A stretch of DNA of 64,000 nt from SZUA-35 sp963781035. GTDB taxonomy: Bacteria > Actinomycetota > Acidimicrobiia > Acidimicrobiales > SZUA-35. This document shows positions 18,387-30,293 of this stretch, one piece after another. Within the stretch, counting starts at the first letter, position 1, and the number at the start of each line of letters is the position of its first letter. The translations under genes were made by a program, and so were the position numbers. The notes below the pieces were generated by a model. The model saw only the letters and a list, made by a program, of their open reading frames with translations. It ran no database searches and was not told the DNA's origin. The DNA is taken from contig CAWAEN010000005.1 in assembly GCA_963781035.1 (NCBI GenBank), forward strand, positions 372,001 through 436,000, given 5' to 3'.

Positions 18387-19759
18387 TCACCAGTTGCTCC
18401 AACCCTTCCAGGTGAGCAAGGACGATCCCAATGCCATCGGTCCGCAGCGCCAGGTCAGGTCGAGACCCTCCACGGTGACGTTCGGGGTCAAACGCTCGAC
18501 CAGACCGAATCCGGACACGACGGTCTCGGTCTCCGGTGTCCCGATCCCCGTGGCCAGGGTCGGATCGTGCCGAGGGCGAGCTCGCAGAATCAGGGCGGCG
18601 GTCTGACACAGCGACGCGTCGATGTCGGCTGCCTCGCCGACCGCGAGCTGCCGGGCGATGGACCCGGCGAGGAGGTAGCCGGTCGTGTAGTCGCAGGCGG
18701 CCGCGGGAAGAAGTCTCGGTTTGACGGCTGATCCGTCCCCCGGGATCCCCGTCATCGGGCTGGCCCTCGAGCAGGGCGATCCCGCTGGCCGCTTGCGCCA
18801 GTTGCTCCCAACCGGCGCGGTCGGCGAACGGCCCGACGGGTCCGTAGGCCGACACGTTGGCGTAGATCCCGCTGAATCCGTCGGCTCGAAGCGTCCCGGC
18901 GTCGAGGCCGAATCGATCGACGACACCAGGCCGATACCCCTGGACGATCACGTGCGCGCTGACCGCCAACTGCTGCAGCGCGGACAGATCACGGGGCACC
19001 CCGAAGTCGGCGAACGCACGACGTTTGCCCTGACCGGTGTCGACGACGAACGACGGCACATCGGGTGTCGACGGACCGGTGACCTGGAGGACGTCCGCTC
19101 CGAGCGCGGCAAGGGTGCGACCGGTCGTCGGCCCGGCGAGGACGCGAGTGAGATCGAGGACCCGCAGGCCGGTGAGCGGACGTCGCTGACTCGGCTCCCA
19201 ACCTCTGATCGACTCGCCGACGGGTGTCACCCTGACCGGATCGAGGGCGGCGACGGCGGCGCCCTGAGGATGGGCCAGCCACTCGTCCTCCGTGCGCAGC
19301 ATCGCCGGCACATCCGTCGACGGCGGCGACGGCGTCCTCGAGGGCCTGGCCATCCCATCGGGCAACCGCCGTGCCCACGTCGTCGAATGATGCATCGGAC
19401 ACGATGCCGAGGACCGCGGCCAGCCGATCGACCAGACCGGGGAAACCTCCGTGGATGAAGATCCACCGTCCATCGGCACACCGGTAGGAACGAACGAACG
19501 GATTGGACTGGTTGGTTCTGGCGATGCCCTCACCGTCGACCTTGGTGATGGCAAAGGAGATGATCGACTGGGCCCCCTTCTCGACCGACGTGCGGACCTC
19601 TCCGGGGTCACCGCCGGCTTGCCGGCTGAGCTCCCTGGCCGCATCGCCGACCTCGGCCAGAGCCGACGCCGCGACCTGACCGATCGGGCACCGTGCCGGG
19701 AGCACGGGATCCGTGCCGTCGATCACGATGTGGGACGCGGGCGGAATCGGGGAGCTCAC
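18387..19759 (-). CDS. CoA-transferase family III (CaiB/BaiF) protein
   Basis: About 457 aa rejoined. The core is LTGLRVLDLTRVLAGPTTGR then TLAALGADVLQV, the hallmark start of a family III CoA-transferase domain, followed by VIVQGYRPGVVDRFG and YANVSAYGPVGPFADRAG. An N-terminal ~200-residue half (FVRSYRCADGRWIFIHGGFP) resembles the other CaiB lobe, so the order looks like a double-domain arrangement. Indels near 19330 and 18710 split it in three frames. It starts 12 bp after the amidohydrolase stop, so the two form an operon. Family members move CoA between carboxylic acids; the substrate is unknown. Confidence 0.8.
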
Positions 19760-19771
19760 GGCAACGGATCC

Positions 19772-21491
19772 TCAGCGAGCGGACCGAGGTCCGCGAACGA
19801 GCCGACCGGGGGTCGCCCCCGTACTCTCGCCGTCGGCCATGGTCTCGGTGCCGGCGACGAAGGTGTGCCGGTACCCGTCAGCTCGTTGGAGAAGCCGCTT
19901 ACCACCTGCCGGTAGATCGAAGGCCATGACGGGCGCATGGAGCCGCAATGCGTCGTGGTCGATGATGTTGATGTCGGCCCGGTGGCCGGGGGCCAGCACG
20001 CCCCGGTCCAGCAGGCCCAACGCCTCCGCTGTCCCCCGGGTCTGCTTGGCGACCAGCAGTTCGAGCGGAAGCCGCCCCGTCGGGCCGATCACGGCCCCAC
20101 CACTGCAACAGCGTGGTCGGGAATGACGCGTCACAGATCGTGCCGACGTGGGCGCCACCGTCGGACAGTCCCGGAATCGACGCCGGGTGGGCCAGCTGCT
20201 CACCGACGGCATCGAGGTTGCCGCCCGCCCAGTTGAGGAACGGCAGATACAGAAAGGATGTGCCGCCGTCGGCGGTGATGAGGTCATAGGCCAGCGAGGC
20301 CGAGTCGACCCCCTGGCGTGCCGCCTCGGCTGCGATCGATGTGGACGGATCGGGCTCGTAGTCGGGCGGGTCGCCGAACGGGAACATCAGATCGAACTGC
20401 TGGACCAGCCGGGTTCCGGTCACGGACGCTCCGCGATCCCGTCCCGGCCGACTCGAGAATCGCCTGGCGCAACTCGGGGTCGCGCATCAGGGCGACACGG
20501 TCGGCCAGCGGGAGGTCGGCGATGTCGCGGTATGCCGGGCTCGTCATGAAGGGATTGAGCGTGGCCTGGAGTCCGAGCAGGATCCCGACAGCACGCGCCC
20601 GACCTGACCCCGCATGACGACACCGGTTGTCGTCGACTCGGCGAACCCGTCGAGCAGGGTCTTCCAATCGTCCGGCCGGTTCTTGCCCTGGGCGACCGAA
20701 ACCGAGATCGGGCGACCGGAACGCTCGGCCATCAGCCGGAACGTCTCGAACTCGTGCTCGAGATCGACGAAGTCGGACGACCACCTGGAGCACCCCGGTA
20801 CCGGTCGAACCGACACCCTCGGCGATGCCGATGAGTTCGTCGCGTTCTGCCTGGAGCGTCGGCGTGTACTCGCCCAGGCTGGTGCGGTGATTGATCGTGC
20901 GAGAGGTCGTGAAACCCAGAGCGCCCGTCGAGGATCCCCTGACGGGCGATGGCCGCCATCTCGGCGATGTCGTCCGGAGTGGCCGGTTCGGCCGCTGCGC
21001 CACGCTCGCCCATCACGTGGAGTCGGAGAGCGCCGTGCGGCAGCTGCGCTCCGACGTCGATGTCGCGGTGGCGGAGTCCGAGGTGATCCAAGTACTCGAC
21101 CGAAACTCTCCCACTCCCAGGTGAGTCCCTCGTCGAGCGCCGCTCCCGGGATGTCCTCCACTCCCTCCATCAGCTGGACCAGCCGCTCGCGGTTCTCGGG
21201 AAGGACTGGAGCGAAACCGACGCCGCAGTTGCCCATGACCACGGTGGTGACACCGTGCCAGCTCGACGGGGCCATCGCATCGTCCCAGGTGGCCTGACCG
21301 TCGTAGTGGGTGTGGACGTCGACGAAACCGGGCGTCACGAGGTGACCATCGGCGTCGATCTCGCGGTGACCGACGCCGATGTCATCACCGACCTCGACCA
21401 CGATTCCGTCGAGGACACCGACGTCGGCAACCCGTGCCGGCGACCCGGTGCCATCGATGACCGTCCCGTTGCGAATCACCAGATCGAACAT
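19772..21491 (-). CDS. Amidohydrolase family protein (N-acyl-D-amino-acid deacylase-like)
   Basis: About 572 aa rejoined. The start MFDLVIRNGTVIDGTGSPAR with GFVDVHTHYDGQATWD (metal-binding HxH) and VVMGNCGVGFAP is typical of D-aminoacylase/N-acyl-D-Glu deacylase relatives. Later segments include IPGLSDGGAHVGTICDASFP (metal Asp region) and LGLLDRGVLAPGHRADINII near the C-terminus. About six indels lie between 21110 and 20110. These enzymes hydrolyse amide bonds using one or two Zn ions. With the downstream CoA-transferase it may form a small catabolic unit; the substrate is not evident. Confidence 0.83.
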
Positions 21492-21516
21492 GGTGCGACG
21501 CTAGAACACGAGGGCG

Positions 21517-22161
21517 TCACTCGTCGAAGAGTGCGTCCTGACGGGGATTGTCCTTCTCGGCCATCCAGTGCCGACGACAGCGCAGGTCGTAGGTCACCTC
21601 GGGGGCCGGCTCCGGCTTCGCCGCGTTGCCGGCTTCGCCGGTGTCACCGCGGACCTTCAGCTCACCGTCATAGACCTGCCGGCCGTTCACCAACCGTGCG
21701 TTGTGGGTGGCATGGGCGCCACACCAGCAGCGGGCCTCCACCTGGATCTCCGACCGCACGTCGGCCAACTCGAGCAGACGTTGCGTTCCGGGGAAGAGCA
21801 CCCCCTGGAAGCTGGTGAGCAGACCGAAGGCGTACACCTCGACGTCGAGCTCGTCGACGACTCGAGCCAGCTGGTCGATCTGATTCGGTTCGTAGAACTG
21901 CGCCTCGTCGCAGATCACGGCGTGCAGACCCGAGCCTCTGCGGTTTTCGGTGTTGATCACGCGGAACAGGTCGACCGTGTGATCGAGGATCATCGCGTCG
22001 GCCGACACGCCGAGCCGACTCGAGACCTTGCCCTCCTGGCGATCGAGCTGGGTGATGAGGAGGCACTCGAGTCCACGACCGGTCAGGTTGTGACGGATCT
22101 GGAGTGCCATCGTCGACTTCCCCGACCCCATGGTGCCGAAGAAGAATCTGAGTGTCGCCAT
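21517..22161 (-). CDS. tdk: Thymidine kinase, type II
   Basis: An intact 214-aa thymidine kinase of the dNTP-salvage type. The P-loop is GTMGSGKST, the catalytic/Mg motif is CDEAQFYEP, and a lasso/zinc region has ARCWCGAHATHNARLV with a later RCRRH. It phosphorylates thymidine to dTMP. The sequence ends in an acidic tail. The gene is 25 bp upstream of the amidohydrolase on the same strand and is divergent from the lipase-like gene. It fits with the nucleoside uptake operon further along. Confidence 0.93.
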   Translation of the reverse strand: MATLRFFFGTMGSGKSTMALQIRHNLTGRGLECLLITQLDRQEGKVSSRLGVSADAMILDHTVDLFRVINTENRRGSGLHAVICDEAQFYEPNQIDQLARVVDELDVEVYAFGLLTSFQGVLFPGTQRLLELADVRSEIQVEARCWCGAHATHNARLVNGRQVYDGELKVRGDTGEAGNAAKPEPAPEVTYDLRCRRHWMAEKDNPRQDALFDE

Positions 22162-22230
22162 CCCGACGATCGTATTTGCTCATCGGTTCGGTCTGCATCG
22201 TCGACGCTGACGCCTACCCTCGACGGCCGA

Positions 22231-22980
22231 ATGCCTTCGGCGCACCATCACAAGCCACCGTCGGGAATTGCGGGAATGGTCGGGCGACCTGTCTGGCTCG
22301 AGGCTCGCAGCCCGTTCGAACTGCGCGCCCTGCGTCGTAGCGCGCTCTGGCGGGGCGTCGGCATTCCCCACGGGAACGGCCGCCCGGTGCTGGTCTTCCC
22401 CGGATTCCTCGCCAGCCGGCGCAGCACGTCGGCGCTCGATCACGTACTGCGAGCTGCCGGCTGGAGGGTCGAGGTGGCGCCGGTCGGCCGGAATGCCGGC
22501 CCGGCCCAGCACAGCATCGACAAGGCGCGAGACACCCTCCACGAGCTCTACGAGGAGACCGGGCGGCGGGTCAGGATCATCGGACACTCGCGTGGTGGCC
22601 AGTTCGGCCGCATTCTCGCCGTCCTCCACCCCGAGCGGGTCCAGCAGGTCATCGGTGTCGGCACACCGTTGATCGTGAAGTACCCGTCCTACCTGGTGGT
22701 TCGCATCCCGGCCGAGACACTCGACAAGCTCTGGCGCAGGGGTACGTTCGGTCACGTCGACACGATGCGGGAGCAAGGGGTCGACGATCTCCGCTACGTC
22801 GAGTTCCCGGACGAGGTCGATCTCGTCTCGGTGTGGTCGCGGACAGACGGCATCGTCGATTGGCGTCTCAGCCTCGAACCGGCGGCCACCAACGTCGAGG
22901 TCAAAGCCTCCCACATGGGCCTGATCAACAGCGTGTCCGGCCTCGAGGGCATCGCGACGGCCCTCGCCCGTATCCCCTGA
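22231..22980 (+). CDS. Alpha/beta hydrolase, lipase-like
   Basis: A 249-aa hydrolase. PVLVFPGFLASRRST forms the oxyanion strand and the nucleophile elbow is IIGHSRGGQFGR (Ser in GHSRG). A later DLVSVWSRTDGIVDW carries the likely acid, and ASHMGLI the His. The architecture resembles triacylglycerol lipase/esterase relatives. ATG 22231 is used; ATG 22276 (MVGRPVWLEARSP) is an alternative that begins closer to the conserved region. The substrate is not known. Confidence 0.82.
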   Translation: MPSAHHHKPPSGIAGMVGRPVWLEARSPFELRALRRSALWRGVGIPHGNGRPVLVFPGFLASRRSTSALDHVLRAAGWRVEVAPVGRNAGPAQHSIDKARDTLHELYEETGRRVRIIGHSRGGQFGRILAVLHPERVQQVIGVGTPLIVKYPSYLVVRIPAETLDKLWRRGTFGHVDTMREQGVDDLRYVEFPDEVDLVSVWSRTDGIVDWRLSLEPAATNVEVKASHMGLINSVSGLEGIATALARIP

Positions 22981-22995
22981 TCTCCCGCATCGCGG

Positions 22996-23850
22996 TCAGG
23001 GCATCCGTTCCAGGAACTGCTCGATCTTGCGGGCCAGGCCGTCCTCGTTGTTGTTTCGGATGATCGTGCCGGCTGCGTCCTTCGCGTCGTCGGTCGCATT
23101 CGCCATCGCGTACCCCTGACCCGCCCACGCCAGCATGGCGACGTCGTTGTGGTTGTCGCCGAACGCCGCCACCTCGGACGGATCGATACCGAGATCGCCG
23201 CAGAGTGCATCGAGGGCGAGCGCCTTCGTGACCAAGCTCGCCGCCACCTCGATGAAGGGCAACCCCGAGTACGAAGGAACGCCGTGGTCGCCGAGCGTCT
23301 CGCTCACGGCCCGATAGAGCTCGTCGATCGATCGATCGCGATCGAAGACCAACACCTTCTGGACACGACTCCCCACTTCGTCTGTGCGGGAGAATCCATC
23401 GAGTATGTCGTCGATCGGATCGATCGGCGGCGTGTTGGGCACGATCAGCTCGAATCCGGCTTCGTAGGCCATGCCTTGTTCGAGTTCGATGGCGAATCGA
23501 GCACCGGGGAACGCGGCCCGCATCTCGACGATCAGGCCTTGGGCCACGACCGGGCTCATCCAGTAGCCTCGGATCAACTCGTCTGCGGTCAGATTGCGGG
23601 TCATCGCTCCATTGGCGAACACCCAGTACTGATCGAGGCTGGTCTGCCATGAGCCCAGCGCAGCGATGACATCGGTCGCCACCATCTCGGGTCGCCCGGT
23701 GGCCGGAACGACATGGATGCCGGCCTCTGAAGCCTCGTGGAGGGCCGTCCGGACCCGCTCCGACAAGGTGCCATCAGATCGCAACATGGTGCCGTCGATG
23801 TCCGTGGCGATCATCTTTGGCACGAAATCAGCGGGATCGCGACCGTTCAT
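22996..23850 (-). CDS. HAD-superfamily phosphatase, Cof type (IIB)
   Basis: An intact 284-aa Cof-type HAD hydrolase. Motif I is IATDIDGTML (nucleophile Asp), then PATGRP (motif II Thr), a type IIB cap in the middle, KALALDALCGDLGI with the motif III Lys, and the acidic motif IV GDNHNDVAML. These cytosolic enzymes dephosphorylate sugar phosphates, FMN or pyridoxal phosphate; which applies here is unknown. The gene is divergent from the nucleoside-uptake operon, with 113 bp between starts. Confidence 0.92.
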   Translation of the reverse strand: MNGRDPADFVPKMIATDIDGTMLRSDGTLSERVRTALHEASEAGIHVVPATGRPEMVATDVIAALGSWQTSLDQYWVFANGAMTRNLTADELIRGYWMSPVVAQGLIVEMRAAFPGARFAIELEQGMAYEAGFELIVPNTPPIDPIDDILDGFSRTDEVGSRVQKVLVFDRDRSIDELYRAVSETLGDHGVPSYSGLPFIEVAASLVTKALALDALCGDLGIDPSEVAAFGDNHNDVAMLAWAGQGYAMANATDDAKDAAGTIIRNNNEDGLARKIEQFLERMP

Positions 23851-23963
23851 GACCGATATCCTGCCTCAGATCCTCGGGGTTGCCGACCGATCGCCTCCGA
23901 TGCCGGGTTAGCCTCTCGTGGTCCCGCCGACAGATGGTCTGAGTGCGGACAAAGGAGAGAACC

Positions 23964-25103
23964 ATGAAGAACTCATGGCGCTTGCTGCTCGCTTTACTCG
24001 CCTCGTTCGCCCTCGTGGCTGCGGCGTGCGGAAGCGACAGCGACGACACAGACGCCAGCGGTGATGGCGACTCAACAGAGACAACAGCCGAATCGACTGA
24101 CGAAACCACCGAGGAGACGACTGTCGACCTCGCCGCCGACTTCAACCTCGGCCTCACCTACGACATCGGTGGTCGCGGCGATCAGTCGTTCAACGACTCA
24201 GCTGCCGCCGGCGCCGACCGTGCATCGACCGACTTCGGTGTCACTGTCAGCGAGGCCGAGCCGAACGCGGATGGTTCCGACCGGGCGCAACTCCTGCAAC
24301 TGCAGGCTGACAGCAGCGCACTCGTTGTTGCCGTCGGCTTCTTGTTCGGCGGCGACGTCGTGGCAGTGGCCGCTGAGAATCCCGACGTGAACTTCGCCGT
24401 TGTCGACGATGCCATGCTCGACTTCGACAGGATCCGCCCGTTTCCCTTGGCGACAACATCGCCGGACTCACCTTCGCTGAAGAGCAGGGCTCGTTCCTCG
24501 TCGGTGCCGCAGCGGCACTGAAGAGCGAGACCGGCACGCTCGGCTTCATCGGTGGCGTCGGCGGCTTCGGTCTGATCGAGAAGTTCGAGGCCGGCTTCAC
24601 CGCCGGTGCTCAGGCGGTCAACCCCGACATCGTCGTCATCCCTCAGTACATCACCCAAGCTCCGGACTTCGACGGCTTCTTCGCCGGCGACCGGGCCAAG
24701 GAGATCGCACTGAACATGTACAGCCAGGGCGCTGACATCATCTACCACGCCGCAGGCGGCTCCGGTGCAGGCCTCTTCGAGGCGGCCAAGGAGTCAGAGC
24801 GAGGCCTCGGGCTCGAAGGTGTGGGCCATCGGCGTCGACTCCGACCAGTACAACACCGCCGGTGCCGAGGTCCAGGAGTACATCCTCACCTCGATGCTCA
24901 AGCGAGTCGACAACGCTGTCTACGCGATCACCGAGGCGCAGGCCAAGGGAGAATTCGCGGCCGGCAACGTCGTCTACGACCTGTCGACCGATGGTGTCGG
25001 TTACTCCGTCACCGGCGGGTTCATCGACGACATCGTTGATCAGCTCGAGGAATTCAAGGCACAGATCGTGGCCGGCGACATCGTCGTCCCCACAGCTCCG
25101 TGA
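23964..25103 (+). CDS. BMP-family substrate-binding lipoprotein (nucleoside ABC importer)
   Basis: About 380 aa. A lipoprotein signal (LALLASFALVAAACGSDS) is followed by an acidic Thr/Ser linker. The BMP/PnrA-like domain has LGLTYDIGGRGDQSFNDSAA, TLGFIGGVGGFGLIEKFEAG and GADIIYHAAGGSGAGLFEAA, which line the nucleoside pocket in characterised relatives. GGAGAG lies 8 nt before the ATG. Indels near 24430 and 24810 split it into three frames. It delivers substrate to the ATPase and permeases encoded next. A hairpin with a T-rich tail after the stop would let it be made in excess over the membrane parts. Confidence 0.92.
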
Positions 25104-25136
25104 TCCCTCGTTGACAATCGGTAAGTGATTCCCGAG

Positions 25137-25174
25137 CGGGATCGGACTACGGTCCGGTCCCGTTCGTTCGTTTT
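25137..25174 (+). terminator. Hairpin with T-rich tail between binding protein and ABC ATPase
   Basis: An 11-bp stem (25137-25147 with 25152-25162, one A/G mismatch) closes a TACG tetraloop and is followed by TTCGTTCGTTTT. This looks like an intrinsic, probably leaky, terminator 33 bp after the lipoprotein stop. It fits the common need for more binding protein than transporter. Confidence 0.65.
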
Positions 25175-25234
25175 GGCCCCGACTTCGAGGTGCCGTGAGC
25201 GAGGCGTACACAATGAAATGGTCGTGGAGGCTCG

Positions 25235-26757
<1,523 letters not shown>

Positions 26758-26761
<4 letters not shown>

Positions 26762-27892
26762 CGACGCCACTCCTTCGCCGGCTCGGTCTCGCGCTCGCCG
26801 CACCGGCGCTCGCTGCGATCTTCGCCCTCTTCGTCTCGTCGATCGTGCTCTGGCTCGCCGGCAGCAGCTGGATCGACACCTACACCGAGATGATCTCCAC
26901 GGCGTCGAAGCTCGAGAACATGATCGACATCCTCAACCGGGCCACGCCGCTGTTCATCGCCGGTGTCGCGGTGGCCATCGGCTTCAAGATGAATCTCTTC
27001 AACATCGGTGTCGAGGGGCAGTACGTGCTCGCTTCGTTCGTGGCTGCTTGGGTCGGCGCCCAGCTCGAGCTTCCCGGTCCGTTCCACGTTGCCATCATCC
27101 TCCTGACCGCCATCGTGGTCGGCAGTCTGTGGGCCGGTCTCGCCGGTCTCCTGAAAGTGACCCGTGGCGTCAACGAGGTGATCTCGACGATCATGCTCAA
27201 CTTCATCGCCACCGGCGGCATCATCGCGGCAACACTCCCCTACGCCATCGAGCGACCCGACCGACCCGAACCAGGGCACCACCGTGATCGCAGAATCCGG
27301 ATGGCTGCCCAACCTCAACAGCTGGGTCGAGATCTTCACCAGGGAGATCACCAAGGGTCGAAAGCTCACCGGCATGTTCGTGATCGCCATCTTCGTCGGC
27401 ATCGGCTACCACGTGGTGGTCAATCGCTCACGGTTCGGCTTCGACTTGCGGGCCAGCGGAATGAACCCATTCGCAGCTCGAGCCGGTGGCGTACCGCCGA
27501 AGAAGATGATCCTCTACTCGATGCTTGCGTCCGGTGCCGTGGCCGGTCTCATCGGCATGCCGGAGATCCTCTCGGTGAACCACTCATACGATCAGGGATT
27601 CGTCCAGGGCCTCGGTTTCGCCGGTATCGCCGTCGCCTTGCTCGGTCGCAACTCGGCCCCGGGCATGGCCGTCTCCGCCTTGCTGTTCGCCTTCCTCGAC
27701 ACCAGCTCGGCCCCGCTTCAGGTGTCCAAGACGGCATCACCGGAGATCGTGGTGATCATGCAAGCCACGATCCTGCTCACTGCCGTCATCGCCTACGAAG
27801 TCGTCAATCGGGTTCGTCAGGCTGACGAGGTCAGACGGGCGGCCCTCGCCACGGAAGCGGCAGCTCCCACAGAGATCGGAGTCGGAGCATGA
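26758..27892 (+). CDS. Nucleoside ABC transporter permease (BPD_transp_2 family), subunit 1
   Basis: About 378 aa with 8-10 membrane helices. It has IGFKMNLFNIGVEGQYVLAS, the conserved EGQ motif of this permease family, and ASGMNPFAARAGGVPPKKMI, the cytoplasmic coupling loop that contacts the ATPase. An indel near 27265, in a run of CGACCC repeats, splits it. Rejoined, the protein ends EAAAPTEIGVGA. The ATG overlaps the ATPase stop, and its stop overlaps the next permease start, so stoichiometric translation is likely. It forms the membrane pore with subunit 2. Confidence 0.92.
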
Positions 27893-29157
27893 ACAACCTC
27901 CTCGCCTCATGGAAGAAACTCCCGACCTGGCTGCGGTGGTCAGCCATTGCCGCCGGCGGCGTGCTCTTGCTCACCATCGTCCAGGAGGTCAGCGGCACCA
28001 CGCTGCTCACCGGCTCGAATGCGTCCGGGGGCATGCTGCGCTGGTCGATGCCGATCCTGTTCGCCGGGCTCGGAGGCCTCTTCTCCGAGCGAGTCGGCGT
28101 GGTCAACATCGGGCTCGAGGGGATGATGGTCCTCGGCACCTGGTGCGGTGCGATGGGAGCGATCGAACTCGGTCCGTGGGGTGGACTCGCCGCCGGCCTG
28201 ATCGGCGGCGCCCTCGGTGGCCTGCTGCACGCCCTGGCGACGGTCCAGTTCGGTGTCGATCACATCATCTCCGGCGTTGCGATCAACATCCTCGCCCCCG
28301 GCCTGACCCGGTTCCTCTCCGATCGCTTCTTCCCCCAGCGAGGAGGATCGATCTCCCAGAGTCCCCCCGGGCTCAGAGGACTCGGTGACTTCACCGTTCC
28401 CGTTGTGTCAGACGTCTTCGAGAACATCGCCGATTGGGACATCTTCTTCTTGTCTGACATGGCGAGCGTGCTCGAGGGATTCGTCACCGATCTGAAGGTC
28501 TTCACCCTCATCGGGCTCATCGTCGTTCCGGTGACGTCATGGTTCTTGTTCCGCACCAAGGTCGGTCTCCGGATGCGGATCTGCGGCGAGAACCCCGCAG
28601 CCGGCGAGTCCCTCGGCGTCGACATCTACCGCCACAAGTACCTCGGTGTGATCCTGAGCGGGGCCATGGCCGGTCTCGCCGGAGCCTTCATCGTGATCGA
28701 GCTGTTCGGCCTCTATCGAGGTGGGCAGACCCAGGGTCGAGGATTCATCGGCCTGGCGGCGCTGATCTTCGGGAACTGGCGAGCAGGCGGCGTGCTTGCC
28801 GGTGCGTTGTTGTTCGGCTACCCGTTTGCACTGTCCCTCAACGACTTCGACGCCACTGGCAGCGGCGTCGCCACCCGGGCTCTGCTGCTGGTGGTCGCCA
28901 TCGCCCTCCTCGCCTTTGCTGCCTGGTCATGGCGCGAGCAGCAACAGGAAGCAGCGAGGCGCAGCTACACGAATGCGTATCTCGCTGGTGGCATGGGTGC
29001 CGGCATCCTCGTGTGGTATCTGCTGACCGAGCGGGCCGCCGACTGGGTGCCGAACACCATGCCCTACGCACTGGTCCTCATCGTCCTCATCTTCGCCAGC
29101 CAGAACCTCAAGATGCCGGCGGCAGACGGCTTGCCGTTCCGCCGGGGCGAGCACTGA
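27889..29157 (+). CDS. Nucleoside ABC transporter permease, subunit 2
   Basis: An intact 422-aa permease of the BPD_transp_2 family. It has GLGGLFSERVGVVNIGLEGM (family EGM motif), VDHIISGVAINILAPGLTRF and the coupling loop CGENPAAGESLGVDIYRHKY. An extra C-terminal region (residues ~340-422) holds two more hydrophobic segments beyond the usual fold. It pairs with subunit 1. It is translationally coupled upstream (ATGA) and followed 9 bp later by adenosine deaminase. Confidence 0.93.
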   Translation: MNNLLASWKKLPTWLRWSAIAAGGVLLLTIVQEVSGTTLLTGSNASGGMLRWSMPILFAGLGGLFSERVGVVNIGLEGMMVLGTWCGAMGAIELGPWGGLAAGLIGGALGGLLHALATVQFGVDHIISGVAINILAPGLTRFLSDRFFPQRGGSISQSPPGLRGLGDFTVPVVSDVFENIADWDIFFLSDMASVLEGFVTDLKVFTLIGLIVVPVTSWFLFRTKVGLRMRICGENPAAGESLGVDIYRHKYLGVILSGAMAGLAGAFIVIELFGLYRGGQTQGRGFIGLAALIFGNWRAGGVLAGALLFGYPFALSLNDFDATGSGVATRALLLVVAIALLAFAAWSWREQQQEAARRSYTNAYLAGGMGAGILVWYLLTERAADWVPNTMPYALVLIVLIFASQNLKMPAADGLPFRRGEH

Positions 29158-29166
29158 CCGAGGACC

Positions 29167-30228
29167 ATGGCGCTCAGCGAAGCCCAAGCGATCGCACTGC
29201 CGAAGATCCTGCTCCACGATCACCTCGACGGCGGTCTTCGGCCGTCGACCATTCTCGAGCTGGCCGACCAGATCGGACACGAGCTCCCCTCGACCGACGA
29301 ATCCGAGCTCGTCGCCTACTTCCGGCGGGGGGCGAACGCGAAAGACATTCTCCAGTATCTCGAGACCTTCGACCACACGGTCCCGCTGCTGCAGACGGCG
29401 GCATCGCTGCACCGGGTCGCCGCCGAGGCCGTGGCTGACCTCGCCGCAGACGGCGTCATCCATGCCGAGGTTCGGTTCGCCCCGGAGCTCCATCCCGGTG
29501 TCGGATCGCTCGACGCTGCGATCGAGGCCGTGACCCAGGGCTTTGCCGAAGGGCAGCGGGGCACCGACATCACGGTCAACACCATCGTGTGTGCCATGCG
29601 CACCGAGCACCGCTCGCTCGAAGTGGCCGAAGCAGCAGCACGCTGGGCTCGGCGTCGGTCAGACGATGACCCTGGAGTGGTCGCCTTCGACCTCGCCGGG
29701 GCCGAGACCGGATTCCCCCCGTCAGACCATGCCGACGCGCTTGCCCTCGCCCGGCGCGAGCTGCTCAACATCACGATTCATGCCTCTGAGCCTCCGGGCC
29801 TCGACCTCATCGCCGGAGCCGTCGAGTTCGGTGCCCAACGTGTTGGCCACGGGGTTCGTCTGATCGAGGACTGCGAACGAGTCGAGGACGGCTCGCTCCG
29901 CCTGGGTCGCCTCGCCGAATACATTCGTGACCGACGCATCCCGCTGGAACTGTGTCCGAGCTGCAACGTCCAGATCGGCGCCGTACCGACACTGGCTGAT
30001 CATCCGGTCGGACCCTTCCTCCGGGCGGGCATCCAGGCCACGGTCAACACCGACAACCGGTTGATGTCGGGTGTGACCCTCTCCTCGGAGGTCGCAGCCG
30101 TGGCCGGTGCCTTCGATCTCAGCACGGACGAGGTCCGCCAACTCCAACACAACGCGGCCGACGCCGCGTTCGCCAGCCCTGCGACACGAGCCGCCCTGCA
30201 CCAGCAGATCCACCGTTTCGAGTTCTGA
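29167..30228 (+). CDS. add: Adenosine deaminase
   Basis: An intact 353-aa adenosine deaminase, converting adenosine to inosine with one Zn. Metal and catalytic motifs are all present: HDHLDGG (two His ligands), ITIHASEPPG (His ligand and catalytic Glu), RVGHGVRL (His) and VNTDNRLMSG (Asp ligand). The Asn after that Asp, in place of the second Asp of animal enzymes, is usual for actinobacterial forms. A GAGGA ribosome site precedes the ATG. The context directly behind a nucleoside importer says it processes imported adenosine. Confidence 0.95.
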   Translation: MALSEAQAIALPKILLHDHLDGGLRPSTILELADQIGHELPSTDESELVAYFRRGANAKDILQYLETFDHTVPLLQTAASLHRVAAEAVADLAADGVIHAEVRFAPELHPGVGSLDAAIEAVTQGFAEGQRGTDITVNTIVCAMRTEHRSLEVAEAAARWARRRSDDDPGVVAFDLAGAETGFPPSDHADALALARRELLNITIHASEPPGLDLIAGAVEFGAQRVGHGVRLIEDCERVEDGSLRLGRLAEYIRDRRIPLELCPSCNVQIGAVPTLADHPVGPFLRAGIQATVNTDNRLMSGVTLSSEVAAVAGAFDLSTDEVRQLQHNAADAAFASPATRAALHQQIHRFEF

Positions 30229-30293
30229 CCGCGACACACTGGGCACCGTTCGGGGGGACCGAACCATTCGATGAAGAGGGATTCACGCTGCTC

